Position numbers and translations under genes: made by a program
The notes under the pieces: model-generated
Database searches by the model: none
What the model saw: only the letters and a program-made list of their open reading frames with translations
What the model was told of the DNA's origin: nothing
Source of the DNA: JBFMFH01 sp964481395
GTDB taxonomy: Bacteria; Acidobacteriota; Vicinamibacteria; Vicinamibacterales; JAKQTR01
Reading direction: 5' to 3'
Assembly (NCBI GenBank): GCA_964481395.1
Contig: CAYZYG010000003.1
Location: forward strand, 1-64,000
Length of the DNA: 64,000 bases
Shown: positions 7,965 through 17,200 of the stretch, piece after piece
Layout of the letters: each line of letters opens with the position of its first letter
Numbering within the stretch: the first letter of the stretch is position 1

Positions 7965-10925
7965 CTACCGTCCCGCGCCGGGCGGAATCGTGGCCGTCGC
8001 CGTGGCCACGGTGCTGGGAGCGGAGGTCCTCCAGCTGAAGACGAACTCGTCACCGCTCCGGACGATGCGTGGGTGACCGCTGGAGCGATCGTTCCCGACG
8101 GCGGCGATGGCCGCCGGCGCGCCGCGGCGGCCGTCGGCGAACACGCGCCTGGCCTTCACCGACGCGCTGCCTTCGCCAGACTCGATCCAGACGACCACAG
8201 CGCTGCCGTCCGGCAGCATCGCGAGATCGACGCGCCCCAGCGGTTTGCCCTCGTCCACGCGGATCGGCCCGCTGAAATTAGCGCCGCCGTCGCCCGAGAA
8301 GGCGATATTCACGCGGCCATCGTCGCTGGCCGCGGTGAACCAGGCCAGCGCCACCCGATCCCCCTGGGCCGCGAGCGCAGGGCCGTTCACCGGGCAGCCG
8401 CCGATTTCCCAGCCGTCCGGATGCACCGTCCCGATCTTCTGCCAGACGCCGTCCCGCAGGCGGGCCAGGCTGATATCCCGGATCTCCGTCTCGGATCGGT
8501 CGCGATAGGCCACGAGCGTGCCGCTCGGCGTCGTGATCGCCGTGGTGGGGCAGCAGTCGCAGACGCGATCATCGACGAGCACATCTGGCGCGAGCGATCC
8601 GGACGACGTCAGCGTCGTGGCCCTGAGGGTCATGGCCCCTTCGCCGTGGCCGTGCCCGCCGTCGCCCGGCGCGGGCGGCGCGGTCTGGCGTCCATCCAGC
8701 CAGACCATGCCGATGCCGCCGTCCGCGGCGTCGAAGAAGGTGAGGAACCCGTGCTCGGTGGGCGACTCGTCGCGATGAGGCGTCACCGTATCCGACCACG
8801 TGATGCCGCCGTCGGCCGACGTGCGCACCCGGATGCCGTACGCGTAGGTGCTGGCGGCCGTCTTCTCGAGCCAGTGGGCCGCAAGGCGTCCGTCGCCCGC
8901 CGCGAATACCGAGGGCACGTCGGCCCAGTTCGCGAAGAAGCCGCGCCCCTGCGCGACGTCCGTGCGGGTGCTCCAGGCCCCCGACGTTCGCTCGGCCATC
9001 CTGAACCGCATGCCCGCCTCGCCAGCGGGTTCGAGCCAGCTCAGGAAGACCCGCCCGTCCGGCGACGCCGTGAGCTGCGGCGCCAGACTCCCGGCCGCGG
9101 CCGGCGACTGGAGCGGCGTGAGACTGGCGAACGGCACCGCCACGACCTCGCGCGGCTCGGCGATCGCTTGTTGCAGGAGCGTGCCGGCCGAGACGCGGGA
9201 CGCGTTCGGGCGGACGTCGGCGCGAGCCCAGGCGCGATCGAGGCGCGCGGCGATCAAGGCGGCGTCGTCCGTGCGTCCCTGCGCCTTGAGCGCCTGAACC
9301 AGGCCCGACAGCGCCCACCCGTTGCCGGGATTCCGCTTCAGGTCCTCCCAGTACACCGTTTCAGCCTCGGCCGGCCGCCCGGCCTGCAGCAGCACGGCGC
9401 CCAGCGCGTGCCGAGGCGGATAGTGCCACTCGGCGGGCTCCGTGTAGACGAGCCCGTCGTCGAGGCGCACCGCCCGCTCGAGATGAGCGATGGCCGAGGC
9501 GTAGTCCTTGCGGGCGGCGGCCAGCTCCCCGCCCAGCACCTCAGGCGCGATCGAGAGCACGGCGCGCATCGTGTTCGGCGAGAAGAGCGGCGCGTCGAGG
9601 GCCTTGTCTTCCAGGCTCTTGCGAACGGCGATCAGCTCCGCTTCGGCGTCGAGCGCCTGTCCCTTGCCCAGGAAGGCCAGTCCCCGCGCGTAGTGCCAGA
9701 TTCCGGCGTGGAAGGCGTTGCCCGCCGGCGGCTGGGGCTCGCGCAGCATGTCGTCCCACCGCCAGAATCGCGTCAGGGCGTAGTACGGAATGATGCGGAA
9801 ACCCGCCAGCATGGGCATCTGGGCCAGCATCTCGTCGGGGATCTTGGACGCGACCTTGCGCGCGGCGTCGATGGCGAGCGCTGCCCGGCCATCCATGGTC
9901 GCCGACCACCAGAGGAAATGGATGTTGTGTGGGTAGTAGCCCATTGGGTACAGACCCTGGGCCCGGCACTGCGTGATGTAATCCTCGTCTGCCAGGATGG
10001 CCAGCTCGTTGGCGCGCACCGCGTCGGCGTACCGGCCGATTCGGTGGTAGATGTGTCCCGGCATGTGGACCATGTGGCCCGCCGCCGGCATCAGCGTCAG
10101 CAGCCGATCGGCCGCCGCCTCGGCCCGCCCGGGCTGGCTCGTCGGCTCCATCAGGTGGATGTAGAGGTGCAGGGCCCCAGGGTGGGTCGGGTTCCGCCTG
10201 ATGACGTCCTCGACCAGGCGGACGATGTCGGCCGTGCCCTCGTACGGTGTGTCGTCAGGCTGCCAGTAACCCCAGGGCCTGAGGTCCATCACCGACTCGA
10301 CGTACAGCGCCGCCGCGTCCAGATCGTCGGGGAATCGCGTCACGAGTCCGCCCATGGCCTGGGAGTAGGCCCGATCCCGTTCGGCGCGATCGTCGGCCTT
10401 GCCCGAGTACCGCTGGGCGAGGGCCTCGATGTATGCCTGCTCGCGCGGTGTCGCGCGCGACTTCAGCGAGAGCGCCTTCCGCACCAGGTCGAACGCGGCC
10501 GCTTCGTCGTTCGGGTCCATGGCGGCGTTGATGTTGGGGCCGAGGACCAGGGCCTGACCCCAGTACGCCATGGCGCATTCCGGGTCGAGCCGCGCGGCCT
10601 CGCGGAACGAGCGCCCCGCTTCGGCGTGATTGAAGGCGTAGCTGAGATTCAGGCCCTGGCTGACGAACGCCTGCGCCTGCGCGTCGGCCGTCGTCACCGG
10701 AAACACGTGGGTGCCGAGGTTCTGCAACCTCGGCGCGATGGCGCCCGTTGGCGAGGGCTGATCGGCCTCGGCCGTTCGGGCGTAATGCTGGTGGCTGCCG
10801 GACTGGCCGCCGGACTGAATGCCGGACTGGCTGTCGGCCGACTGGCCGCGTGCCGGCATGGGGAGTGCTGCGGCGGTGGCCAGTGCGGCGACAGAGAGGG
10901 CGAGCGCGCGCACGAGTGGCGGCAT
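7965..10925 (-). CDS. Exported TPR protein fused to a sialidase-like beta-propeller
   Basis: A 986-residue predicted periplasmic or extracellular protein. It starts with a signal peptide (residues 1-27, cleavage after PARGQ). Residues about 60-575 form a TPR solenoid with several highly conserved motifs: PECAMAYWGQAL near 117, GALHLYIHLME, and HMVHMPGHIYHRIGRY near 283. These are rich in His and aromatic residues, more than packing alone needs. Residues about 590-986 form a propeller with Asp-box-like turns (RTSADGGITWSD, FSGDGGANFSG) as in sialidase/BNR proteins, but I do not see the arginine triad of an active sialidase. The GQSGSHQHYARTAE linker after the signal is low-complexity. The two halves usually occur as separate proteins, so this is an unusual fusion. 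It may bind or scaffold a ligand; no enzymatic function is claimed. Confidence 0.75.
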   Translation of the reverse strand: MPPLVRALALSVAALATAAALPMPARGQSADSQSGIQSGGQSGSHQHYARTAEADQPSPTGAIAPRLQNLGTHVFPVTTADAQAQAFVSQGLNLSYAFNHAEAGRSFREAARLDPECAMAYWGQALVLGPNINAAMDPNDEAAAFDLVRKALSLKSRATPREQAYIEALAQRYSGKADDRAERDRAYSQAMGGLVTRFPDDLDAAALYVESVMDLRPWGYWQPDDTPYEGTADIVRLVEDVIRRNPTHPGALHLYIHLMEPTSQPGRAEAAADRLLTLMPAAGHMVHMPGHIYHRIGRYADAVRANELAILADEDYITQCRAQGLYPMGYYPHNIHFLWWSATMDGRAALAIDAARKVASKIPDEMLAQMPMLAGFRIIPYYALTRFWRWDDMLREPQPPAGNAFHAGIWHYARGLAFLGKGQALDAEAELIAVRKSLEDKALDAPLFSPNTMRAVLSIAPEVLGGELAAARKDYASAIAHLERAVRLDDGLVYTEPAEWHYPPRHALGAVLLQAGRPAEAETVYWEDLKRNPGNGWALSGLVQALKAQGRTDDAALIAARLDRAWARADVRPNASRVSAGTLLQQAIAEPREVVAVPFASLTPLQSPAAAGSLAPQLTASPDGRVFLSWLEPAGEAGMRFRMAERTSGAWSTRTDVAQGRGFFANWADVPSVFAAGDGRLAAHWLEKTAASTYAYGIRVRTSADGGITWSDTVTPHRDESPTEHGFLTFFDAADGGIGMVWLDGRQTAPPAPGDGGHGHGEGAMTLRATTLTSSGSLAPDVLVDDRVCDCCPTTAITTPSGTLVAYRDRSETEIRDISLARLRDGVWQKIGTVHPDGWEIGGCPVNGPALAAQGDRVALAWFTAASDDGRVNIAFSGDGGANFSGPIRVDEGKPLGRVDLAMLPDGSAVVVWIESGEGSASVKARRVFADGRRGAPAAIAAVGNDRSSGHPRIVRSGDEFVFSWRTSAPSTVATATATIPPGAGR

Positions 10926-11019
10926 GGGAGCACCTCGTTCCTGGATTGGAATGCCTGCGGTAGGTGTACCCCAAGTCCCGCGGGCGGCGCAAGGCCGAAG
11001 CGCCCCGGCCGCGGCGTGA

Positions 11020-12939
11020 CTACCGCTTCCGCAGTTCCTCGATGATGCCCGCGTCCGCCCAGTAGGAACGATACTCGCGACTGATGAACAGGTACTTGCC
11101 GTCCGCTGTGACGGTGGGCAGGATGCCGCGGAAGTCGGGCCCGAGGCTGATCGGGCCGCCCCATGCTCCCGACGCGTCGGCGAAGCTCACCACGATCTCG
11201 TCTCGCCCGCGCACGAAGAGCAGGTAGCGGCCGTCCGGCGCGATGAACGGGAAGCTCCCGCCGCCGCCCTCGCCGTTGACGCGCGGGCCCAGGTGCTCGG
11301 GTTCCGCGTACGCCCCGTTGACCAGGCGCGAGCGGAAGATCCCGCGGGCGCCGTTCCACGTCGACGTGAAGTACAGCGTGCCCGCGCGATCCACCGAGAA
11401 CTGCCAGTGGTGGGGCAGGTTGTTGACCGTGGGGTCCACCGGCCGCGGGTTGCGCCAGCCATCGGTCGCGTCCCGGTCCCAGATCCAGATGTGCTCGCCG
11501 CCGGCCGGCTGGCCCGCTGGCATCGGACGGTTCGCCATGTCGTACAGATGTTGCCCGTTCGGGTGAAAGAACGGCACGTCGTCGAGCGACGTGCCGGCAA
11601 ACTCGGCCGGCCGCGGGTACGTCCATCGCCCGTCCACCAGACGCGAGACTAGCGTGCGGCCGGTGGAGTACCCCGCGCCCCGCGGCGGGATCATGAGCGA
11701 CCAGAAGCACTCCGTCCCGTCCGGCGAGAACACGATGTTCGAGTGCATGCCGTAGGCGGCCGAGACGATGCCCGGCGCGAACATCTCAGGTATCCGCCCG
11801 GGCGGCTTCTGCCCGAGGTACGGGCCGCGAAGTTCCGGGAAGCGCGGCGCGGAGGTCTCCGCGCCCTTCTCCCGCAGCAGCGACGTCATCGCCGCGTCGC
11901 CCCGCTCGTCCGCGATGGTGTACGCCGTCTGCCCGAGCGTCGTGCGCGCGTCGATGGCCGAGCCGTGCGCGAGCAGCCAGAGCACGGCCTCCCGGCGCCC
12001 GTAGTCCGCGGCGAAGTGGAGGGGTGTCCAGCCGAAGGCATCCGCCTTCAGGGGATCGAGCTTGCGCCCGGCGAGCGCCTCGAGGATGCCGACCGAGCCG
12101 CCTTCGGCGGCGCTGTGCAGGTAGGTCCGGCCGAAACCCAGGTCGCGCGCGTAGTCGACGTCATCGCCGGCCATGACGGTGAACAGGAACGACAGGCCCT
12201 TGGCGACGGCGCTGTCGAGCGCCGCCGTGGCCTTGCGCCCCGCCGGGAGGGGAGACTTGTACGCGAGCAGCAGATCGACCACGTCGCCGCTCCCGCGCCA
12301 CGCGGCGAGCGTCAGCGCCGTCTCGCCGTCCTTGTCCGCGGCCGCGACGTTCGCGCTGGCGGCCAGCAACGCGCGGATCACCGCGGCGCCGCCCATCTCG
12401 CGCGCGGCGAGGACGAGCGGCGTGCGGCCGTACAGGTTCGCGCGCTCGAGGTCGGCCTTGCGCGCGACGAGCAGGCGGACAGCCTCGACCCGCCCGGCTC
12501 TGGCCGCGTGGTGGAGCGCGGTCTCGCCCTGCGCGGAGGCGAGATTCACGTCCGCGCCCTTGTCGAGCAGGAGCGTGAGGCCGGCGGTGTCTCCCCGCGA
12601 CGCCAGGCTGTGGATGGGCGCGATCCCTCCGCGGTCGAGGGCGTTCAGGTCGGCGCCCTTTTCGACGAGCACGGCCAGCACGGCGTGGCTCGTGCCACGG
12701 GCCGCCCAGTGGAGGGGCGTGCGATCGGTGTCGTCTTTCGCCGCGACGAGGGCAGGGTCCGCCTCGATGAGCGCTTTGACCTTCGCCGCGTCACCGGCCC
12801 TGACCGCATCGACGATCCCGGCGGCTCCGGCAGACAACCCCTGCTGGAGGGACGCTGCCGTGAGCAGGGCGGTGCCGAGGGCCGCCGTGAGCAGGAGCGG
12901 AAGTCCCCCACGCAACCATGTCGTCGTTCGTCGTGTCAT
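11020..12939 (-). CDS. Exported ankyrin-repeat protein with C-terminal PD40-type propeller
   Basis: 639 residues with an N-terminal hydrophobic export segment (about 10-30). Residues about 38-365 hold roughly ten ankyrin repeats, several with textbook consensus (RTPLHWAARGTSHAVLAVLVEKGADLNA and GWTPLHFAADYGRREAVLWLL regions). The rest (about 385-639) is a beta-propeller of WD40/PD40 type with blades such as NIVFSPDGTECFWS, DVPFFHPNGQHLYD, FSVDRAGTLYFTS, FPFIAPDGRYLLFV and PTVTADGKYLFIS. The product is probably a periplasmic binding or sensing protein. It lies 94 bases upstream of the TPR-propeller gene on the same strand, so the two may be co-expressed. The ATG at 12939 is the only start that keeps the signal segment. 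Confidence 0.85.
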   Translation of the reverse strand: MTRRTTTWLRGGLPLLLTAALGTALLTAASLQQGLSAGAAGIVDAVRAGDAAKVKALIEADPALVAAKDDTDRTPLHWAARGTSHAVLAVLVEKGADLNALDRGGIAPIHSLASRGDTAGLTLLLDKGADVNLASAQGETALHHAARAGRVEAVRLLVARKADLERANLYGRTPLVLAAREMGGAAVIRALLAASANVAAADKDGETALTLAAWRGSGDVVDLLLAYKSPLPAGRKATAALDSAVAKGLSFLFTVMAGDDVDYARDLGFGRTYLHSAAEGGSVGILEALAGRKLDPLKADAFGWTPLHFAADYGRREAVLWLLAHGSAIDARTTLGQTAYTIADERGDAAMTSLLREKGAETSAPRFPELRGPYLGQKPPGRIPEMFAPGIVSAAYGMHSNIVFSPDGTECFWSLMIPPRGAGYSTGRTLVSRLVDGRWTYPRPAEFAGTSLDDVPFFHPNGQHLYDMANRPMPAGQPAGGEHIWIWDRDATDGWRNPRPVDPTVNNLPHHWQFSVDRAGTLYFTSTWNGARGIFRSRLVNGAYAEPEHLGPRVNGEGGGGSFPFIAPDGRYLLFVRGRDEIVVSFADASGAWGGPISLGPDFRGILPTVTADGKYLFISREYRSYWADAGIIEELRKR

Positions 12940-13114
12940 TCCCGGCCTCCACGGGCGAGTCTACACCCCGAGGATCGCTCGCGGATCTTCGAATCTCCCT
13001 CGTCATCGAACCCGAAGCGCGCTGGGGTGCCTGAGCGTCCGCAGGCGCCGCCGCGCGGCGATGAAACTTTCCGGACCCGCCGAGCGTTGTACCCCATAAT
13101 TGCCCGGAGTACCG

Positions 13115-15697
13115 ATGTCTTCCATCCTGACCGACCTGCGCCATTCGATCCGCGTCCTCGTCAAGAACCCTGGCTTCTCGGGCGTCGCCGTGCTCATCCT
13201 GGCCCTGGCTATCGGCCTCAACACGGCCGTCTTCAGCCTGGTGAATTCGATGGTGCTCCGGCCCCGTCCCGGTTCCGATCAGCCAGGCGAAGTGGTGGGC
13301 CTGTTCTCGTACGACACTTCACGGCCCGACCAGTACCGCAGTTTCTCGTACCCGACCTACCTCGACATCCGGGAGCAGAACCAGGCGTTCCTCGACGTCA
13401 CGCCGCTCGACATCACCATGGTCGGCATCGGAGACGGAGACCTGACGCGGCCCGAGATGGGCTTCGTGATCGGCGCCAACTACTTTTCGACCTTCGGGGT
13501 GCGGCCCGCCCTCGGGCGGGCGTTCCTCACCGAGGAGGAAGCCCCGGGCGCCCGGCGCGAGGTGGTCATCCTGAGCCACGAGTACTGGCGGCGGCAGGGA
13601 GCGAATCCCGACGTGCTCGGGACGACGCTGCGGATCAACGCGCGGCCCTTCACGGTGGTGGGCGTTGCTCCGCGCGGGTTCGGCGGCCCGAGCGCCGTCA
13701 TTGCGCCGACCGTCTTCCTTCCCCTGGGCGTCTACGAGATGCTCTCCAGCGACCGGTTGCGGACCAGCGGGCGGACGCGTCTCGCCGATCGGGAAACCGC
13801 GGCGGTCATGCTGTACGGCCGCCTGAAGCCAGGCATGACCCTCGAGGCGGCCGAAGCGTCGCTCGCCCCGCTCGCGCGGCGGATTGAAGAGGCGTACCCG
13901 GGCGCGCACAAGGACTTCGGCATCCAGGTGCGCCCGCTCGCGCGGGCGAGTATCGGGACGAGCCCGCAGAGTGAGGACTTTTTCGGCCTGTCGGCGCTCC
14001 TGCTCGGCACCTCCCTGCTCGTGCTCGTCATCGCGTGCATGAACCTGGCGAACATGCTGCTGGCGCGGGCCAGCGCCAGGCGCCGCGAGTTCGCGGTTCG
14101 ACTGGCCATCGGCGCGAGCCGCAGCCACGTGATCCGGCAACTCGTCGTCGAAGGCTTCGTGCTGTCGGTCGCGGGAAGCGCCGGCGGGCTCGTCCTGACC
14201 TACTGGGCCCTGCGCGTCTTCACCGCGATGTTCAGCCCGCTGCTGCCGATGATGCTCCTGATCGACGCGCAGCCCGACCTCCGCGTGCTGGGCGTCGCGC
14301 TGGGCCTGACCATCGTGAGCACGCTGGCCTTCAGCCTCGGTCCCGCCGTCTCGCTGGCGCGCACGGACATGGTGACCGAGATCAAGGAAGGCGAGCGCAG
14401 CGGCCAGCAGGGCCGCCGCCGGTGGTTCAACTTCCGCCACGCCCTCGTGGTGGGGCAGTTGGCGATCTCGATGGTGCTGCTGACCGCCGCGGGCCTGTTC
14501 GTGCGCGGCGCGGTCAACGCCGGGCGCGCCGACCCGGGCTTCTCGCTCGACCGCAGTCTGGTCGTGACGCTCGACGCGGGCCTGGCCGGCGCCGACGAGG
14601 CGCGCGGGCGGGCCTTCTACAGGCGAGCCATCGAACGGGTGCGCGCGCTGCCGGGCGTCGAATCGGCGAGCCTCGCGTCCATCGTGCCGTTCGGCAACTT
14701 CACCGAAGGCCGCCGCGTGCGGCGCGTGGGCGACGGTACGCCCGACACGGCGGGCGCTGCGCAGGGCGACGGCAGTTCGACATCCTACGGCGCCGGCGGC
14801 GGCGTGGGCGGTGAAGGCGAGGGCCTCGGCGCCAACCACTACATCGTCGGCCGCGCGTACTTCGAGACGCTCGGCATCCCGATCCTCCGCGGGCGAGGCT
14901 TCTCCGAGGCCGAAGAGACGGACGCCGACGGACCCGCCGTCGCGGTGATCGACGAGCCGCTGGCGTCGCGTCTCTTTCCCGACGGCGATGCCCTGGGCCA
15001 GCACATCTACTTCCCGGGCCGGGAGGCCGCCGATGCCGAGACCATGGAGGTGGTCGGCATCGTGGCCGGCACCCGCCACAGCCTGCTCGATCAGGCGCCC
15101 GTGCCGCACGTGTTCGTGCCGTCGGGGCAGCGCTACCGCGCGGGCTTGAGCCTGCACGTGCGCGCCCGCGGCACGAGCGACGCGGACCAGGCCGCCGTGC
15201 TCCGGGCGGTGCGGGAGGAGATTCGCACCGTCGACAGCGACATCCCGATCCTCGCCATGTCGACGATGGCCGAGTACCGCGACCGGAGCCTGGCGGCAAG
15301 CGTCGTCCGGACCGGCGCGCACCTCTTCTCGGTGTTCGGAGGACTGGCGATGCTGCTGGCGGTGATCGGCATCTACGGGGTGCGGGCGTACCTGGTTTCG
15401 AAGCGCACACGCGAGATCGGCATCCGGGTCGCCCTCGGCGCGACCGGGCGGGGCATCCTCTGGCTCGTCGTGCGTGAAGGCGCCTGGCTCGTCGCGGTCG
15501 GGCTCGGGATCGGCCTGCTGCTCTCGATCGCCACGGGCTTCGGGCTGGCCGGCGCCCTGTACGAGGTGAGTCCCTTCGATCCGTGGGTCTTCTCGATTGC
15601 GCCGGCGCTGCTGGCCGCGGCGTCGCTGCTGGCGTGCTACGTGCCGGCGCGGCGCGCGGCGGGGCTGCCACCCATGCTCGCGCTGAGGTCGGAGTAG
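13115..15697 (+). CDS. FtsX/MacB-type ABC permease (acidobacterial duplicated permease-like)
   Basis: 860-residue inner-membrane permease with two copies of the MacB periplasmic domain plus FtsX unit. The first transmembrane helix (GVAVLILALAIGLNTAVFSLVN, about 18-40) is followed by a large periplasmic domain. A three-helix FtsX block with the hallmark ANMLLARASARRREFAVRLAIGASR comes near 310, then a second periplasmic domain and a second FtsX block ending in the C-terminal ARRAAGLPPMLALRSE. The family name records that such permeases occur without a dedicated ATPase gene, as here. The start at 13115 has GGAG six bases upstream; an in-frame TTG at 13100 is less convincing. Unlike the copy at 35974 it lacks the N-terminal prefix domain and a PadR neighbour. 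Likely role: efflux or envelope remodelling. Confidence 0.85.
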   Translation: MSSILTDLRHSIRVLVKNPGFSGVAVLILALAIGLNTAVFSLVNSMVLRPRPGSDQPGEVVGLFSYDTSRPDQYRSFSYPTYLDIREQNQAFLDVTPLDITMVGIGDGDLTRPEMGFVIGANYFSTFGVRPALGRAFLTEEEAPGARREVVILSHEYWRRQGANPDVLGTTLRINARPFTVVGVAPRGFGGPSAVIAPTVFLPLGVYEMLSSDRLRTSGRTRLADRETAAVMLYGRLKPGMTLEAAEASLAPLARRIEEAYPGAHKDFGIQVRPLARASIGTSPQSEDFFGLSALLLGTSLLVLVIACMNLANMLLARASARRREFAVRLAIGASRSHVIRQLVVEGFVLSVAGSAGGLVLTYWALRVFTAMFSPLLPMMLLIDAQPDLRVLGVALGLTIVSTLAFSLGPAVSLARTDMVTEIKEGERSGQQGRRRWFNFRHALVVGQLAISMVLLTAAGLFVRGAVNAGRADPGFSLDRSLVVTLDAGLAGADEARGRAFYRRAIERVRALPGVESASLASIVPFGNFTEGRRVRRVGDGTPDTAGAAQGDGSSTSYGAGGGVGGEGEGLGANHYIVGRAYFETLGIPILRGRGFSEAEETDADGPAVAVIDEPLASRLFPDGDALGQHIYFPGREAADAETMEVVGIVAGTRHSLLDQAPVPHVFVPSGQRYRAGLSLHVRARGTSDADQAAVLRAVREEIRTVDSDIPILAMSTMAEYRDRSLAASVVRTGAHLFSVFGGLAMLLAVIGIYGVRAYLVSKRTREIGIRVALGATGRGILWLVVREGAWLVAVGLGIGLLLSIATGFGLAGALYEVSPFDPWVFSIAPALLAAASLLACYVPARRAAGLPPMLALRSE

Positions 15698-15739
15698 CCG
15701 GCGCCGGCGGCGCCGGGGGGCTGGCGAAGAAGGTCGAGT

Positions 15740-16504
15740 ATGAGCGATCCGTATCCCGATGTCGTGGCCCGGTTCTACGATGCCGTCTACGCCCAAGTGC
15801 GCGACGGCGTCGACAACGACCACTACCTGGACCGCATGACGGCTGCCGGAGGGCCCGTCCTCGAGATCGGCGTCGGCACGGGCCGCCTCTTCGCCGAGGC
15901 GCGCCGGCGAGGGATCGATGCGTGGGGCATCGATGTGAGCCCGACGATGATCGAGCAGTGCCGGCGGAAACTCGCGGCCGGCGATCGGGATCGCGTGCAG
16001 GTGGCCGACGCGGTGAGCTTCAAGGCGGACCGGCGCTTTGCCCTCGTGTGCGCGCCCTTCCGCGTGCTCTCGCACGTGCACGACACGGCCGACCAGTTGC
16101 GCCTGCTCGACGCCGTGCACGACAGCCTCGAGCCGGGCGGCGCCTTCGTGTTCGATCTCTACGTGCCCAACTTGAAACTGCTCATGGAGGGGCTGAAAGA
16201 GGTCACCGATTTCAACGGCGAGCACGCGCCGGGACGCCGCCTGCGGCGGATCGTGTCGTCGGAACCCGCCGACCTCTCGCGCCAGACGAACCGCGTCGGC
16301 ATGACGTTCGTGTGGGAGGAGGAGGACGGCGAGCACCGGGACGCGTGGACGTTCGACATGAGGTTCTTCTTCCGCTACGAGATCGAGCACCTCGTCGCGC
16401 GGTCGAAGCTCCTGCTCGAGTCGATCCACGGCGACTTCGCCGGGGGCGTGCTCGAGGCCGCCTCGCGCGAGTTCGTCGTGACCTGCCGGCGGCCGGCCGA
16501 ATGA
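15740..16504 (+). CDS. Class I SAM-dependent methyltransferase
   Basis: 254-residue predicted cytosolic methyltransferase. Motif I VLEIGVGTGRLFAEA (about residues 40-54) is followed by the acidic residue of motif II in GIDVSPTMIEQ and the motif III region VQVADAVSFK. The C-terminal half contains beta strands and an FFFRYEIEHLVARS segment found in methyltransferases of the type often annotated for small molecules. It follows the permease stop by 42 bases on the same strand and may be co-transcribed. Substrate unknown. Confidence 0.85.
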   Translation: MSDPYPDVVARFYDAVYAQVRDGVDNDHYLDRMTAAGGPVLEIGVGTGRLFAEARRRGIDAWGIDVSPTMIEQCRRKLAAGDRDRVQVADAVSFKADRRFALVCAPFRVLSHVHDTADQLRLLDAVHDSLEPGGAFVFDLYVPNLKLLMEGLKEVTDFNGEHAPGRRLRRIVSSEPADLSRQTNRVGMTFVWEEEDGEHRDAWTFDMRFFFRYEIEHLVARSKLLLESIHGDFAGGVLEAASREFVVTCRRPAE

Positions 16505-16564
16505 TCCTGTTGCGCGTGCCGGGCCTCCGCGGCGGCGGATCCCGGCGCGGCATGGAGCGGTCCG

Positions 16565-17020
16565 TCAACGCTGCGAAGGCTGGTCCCCGAAATCCACTTC
16601 GTTCGGGAGTTCGTTTCGGTCGAGTGAGCCCTGGTGGGGGAAGTGATCGGCGAGCTGCTTGCCGGCTTCGGTGATGCCGAGCACGAGGCCGCCCGTGAAG
16701 TCGCCCTTCCTGAAGCGATCCGACATGGCTGTCGCGATCGCGTCCCAGAACGCTTGGCCGACTTTCGCGTGGATGCCCTCGTCGCCCAGCACGACGAACG
16801 CCCGGCGTGACGGCACGACGAAGAAGAGGATGCCGTTGCGCTGCGCTGTCCGGTGCATCCCGAGGCGCGTGAAGGCTGCCTCCGCCGTCTTCCGGACGTT
16901 GCCCCAGAAATACGTGGAGACCGACACGCGGATCTCGCCGGACGACCGGCGCTCCGCCTCGCCGATGGCTTGCTTGACCGCATCCTCGTCCACGAGCTTC
17001 TTCAGCGTCCGTCGAAGCAT
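16565..17020 (-). CDS. TPM-domain protein, soluble form
   Basis: 151 residues, almost entirely one TPM (TLP18.3/Psb32/MOLO-1) domain. The sequence shows EAERRSSGEIRVSVS at the start and the conserved RNGILFFVVPSRRAFVVLGDEGIHAKV followed by WDAIATAMSDRFRKGDFTGGLVLGI. There is no signal peptide or membrane anchor, so it is predicted cytosolic. It follows the exported TPM protein and LemA on the same strand after a 180-base gap holding a palindromic repeat. This LemA-TPM-TPM arrangement is common in bacteria, and a role in membrane-protein or envelope maintenance is inferred only from that context. Confidence 0.85.
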   Translation of the reverse strand: MLRRTLKKLVDEDAVKQAIGEAERRSSGEIRVSVSTYFWGNVRKTAEAAFTRLGMHRTAQRNGILFFVVPSRRAFVVLGDEGIHAKVGQAFWDAIATAMSDRFRKGDFTGGLVLGITEAGKQLADHFPHQGSLDRNELPNEVDFGDQPSQR

Positions 17021-17048
17021 GGAATCCTCATCGGCCTTCCCTCCGAAG

Positions 17049-17115
17049 CGTCACTCCGGCATGACGATGCGATTCAGCCGCGCGGTCCTGGATTCCCGCC
17101 TCCGCGGGAATGACG
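17049..17115. repeat. REP/BIME-like palindromic repeat, second copy
   Basis: ATTCCCGC-CTCC-GCGGGAAT (17092-17111) forms a perfect 8-base stem, and an outer CGTC/GACG pair (17049-17052 with 17112-17115) encloses a smaller CGTCA/TGACG hairpin (17049-17066). The layout and core resemble the repeat at 5324-5383. It sits between the two TPM genes. Confidence 0.7.
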
Positions 17116-17200
17116 CCGGGCGGATCGCCACCGTGTGTCCTCGGGCCGCGACGGGCACCCGTCCGGCACCACCCGCGTGGCTGTCGGAAGTCAACCGTCA

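Noticed and set aside
13003..13224. Leftward small gene upstream of the permease
   Set aside because: Arginine/proline-rich reading typical of the antisense of GC-rich coding DNA, and no start signal.
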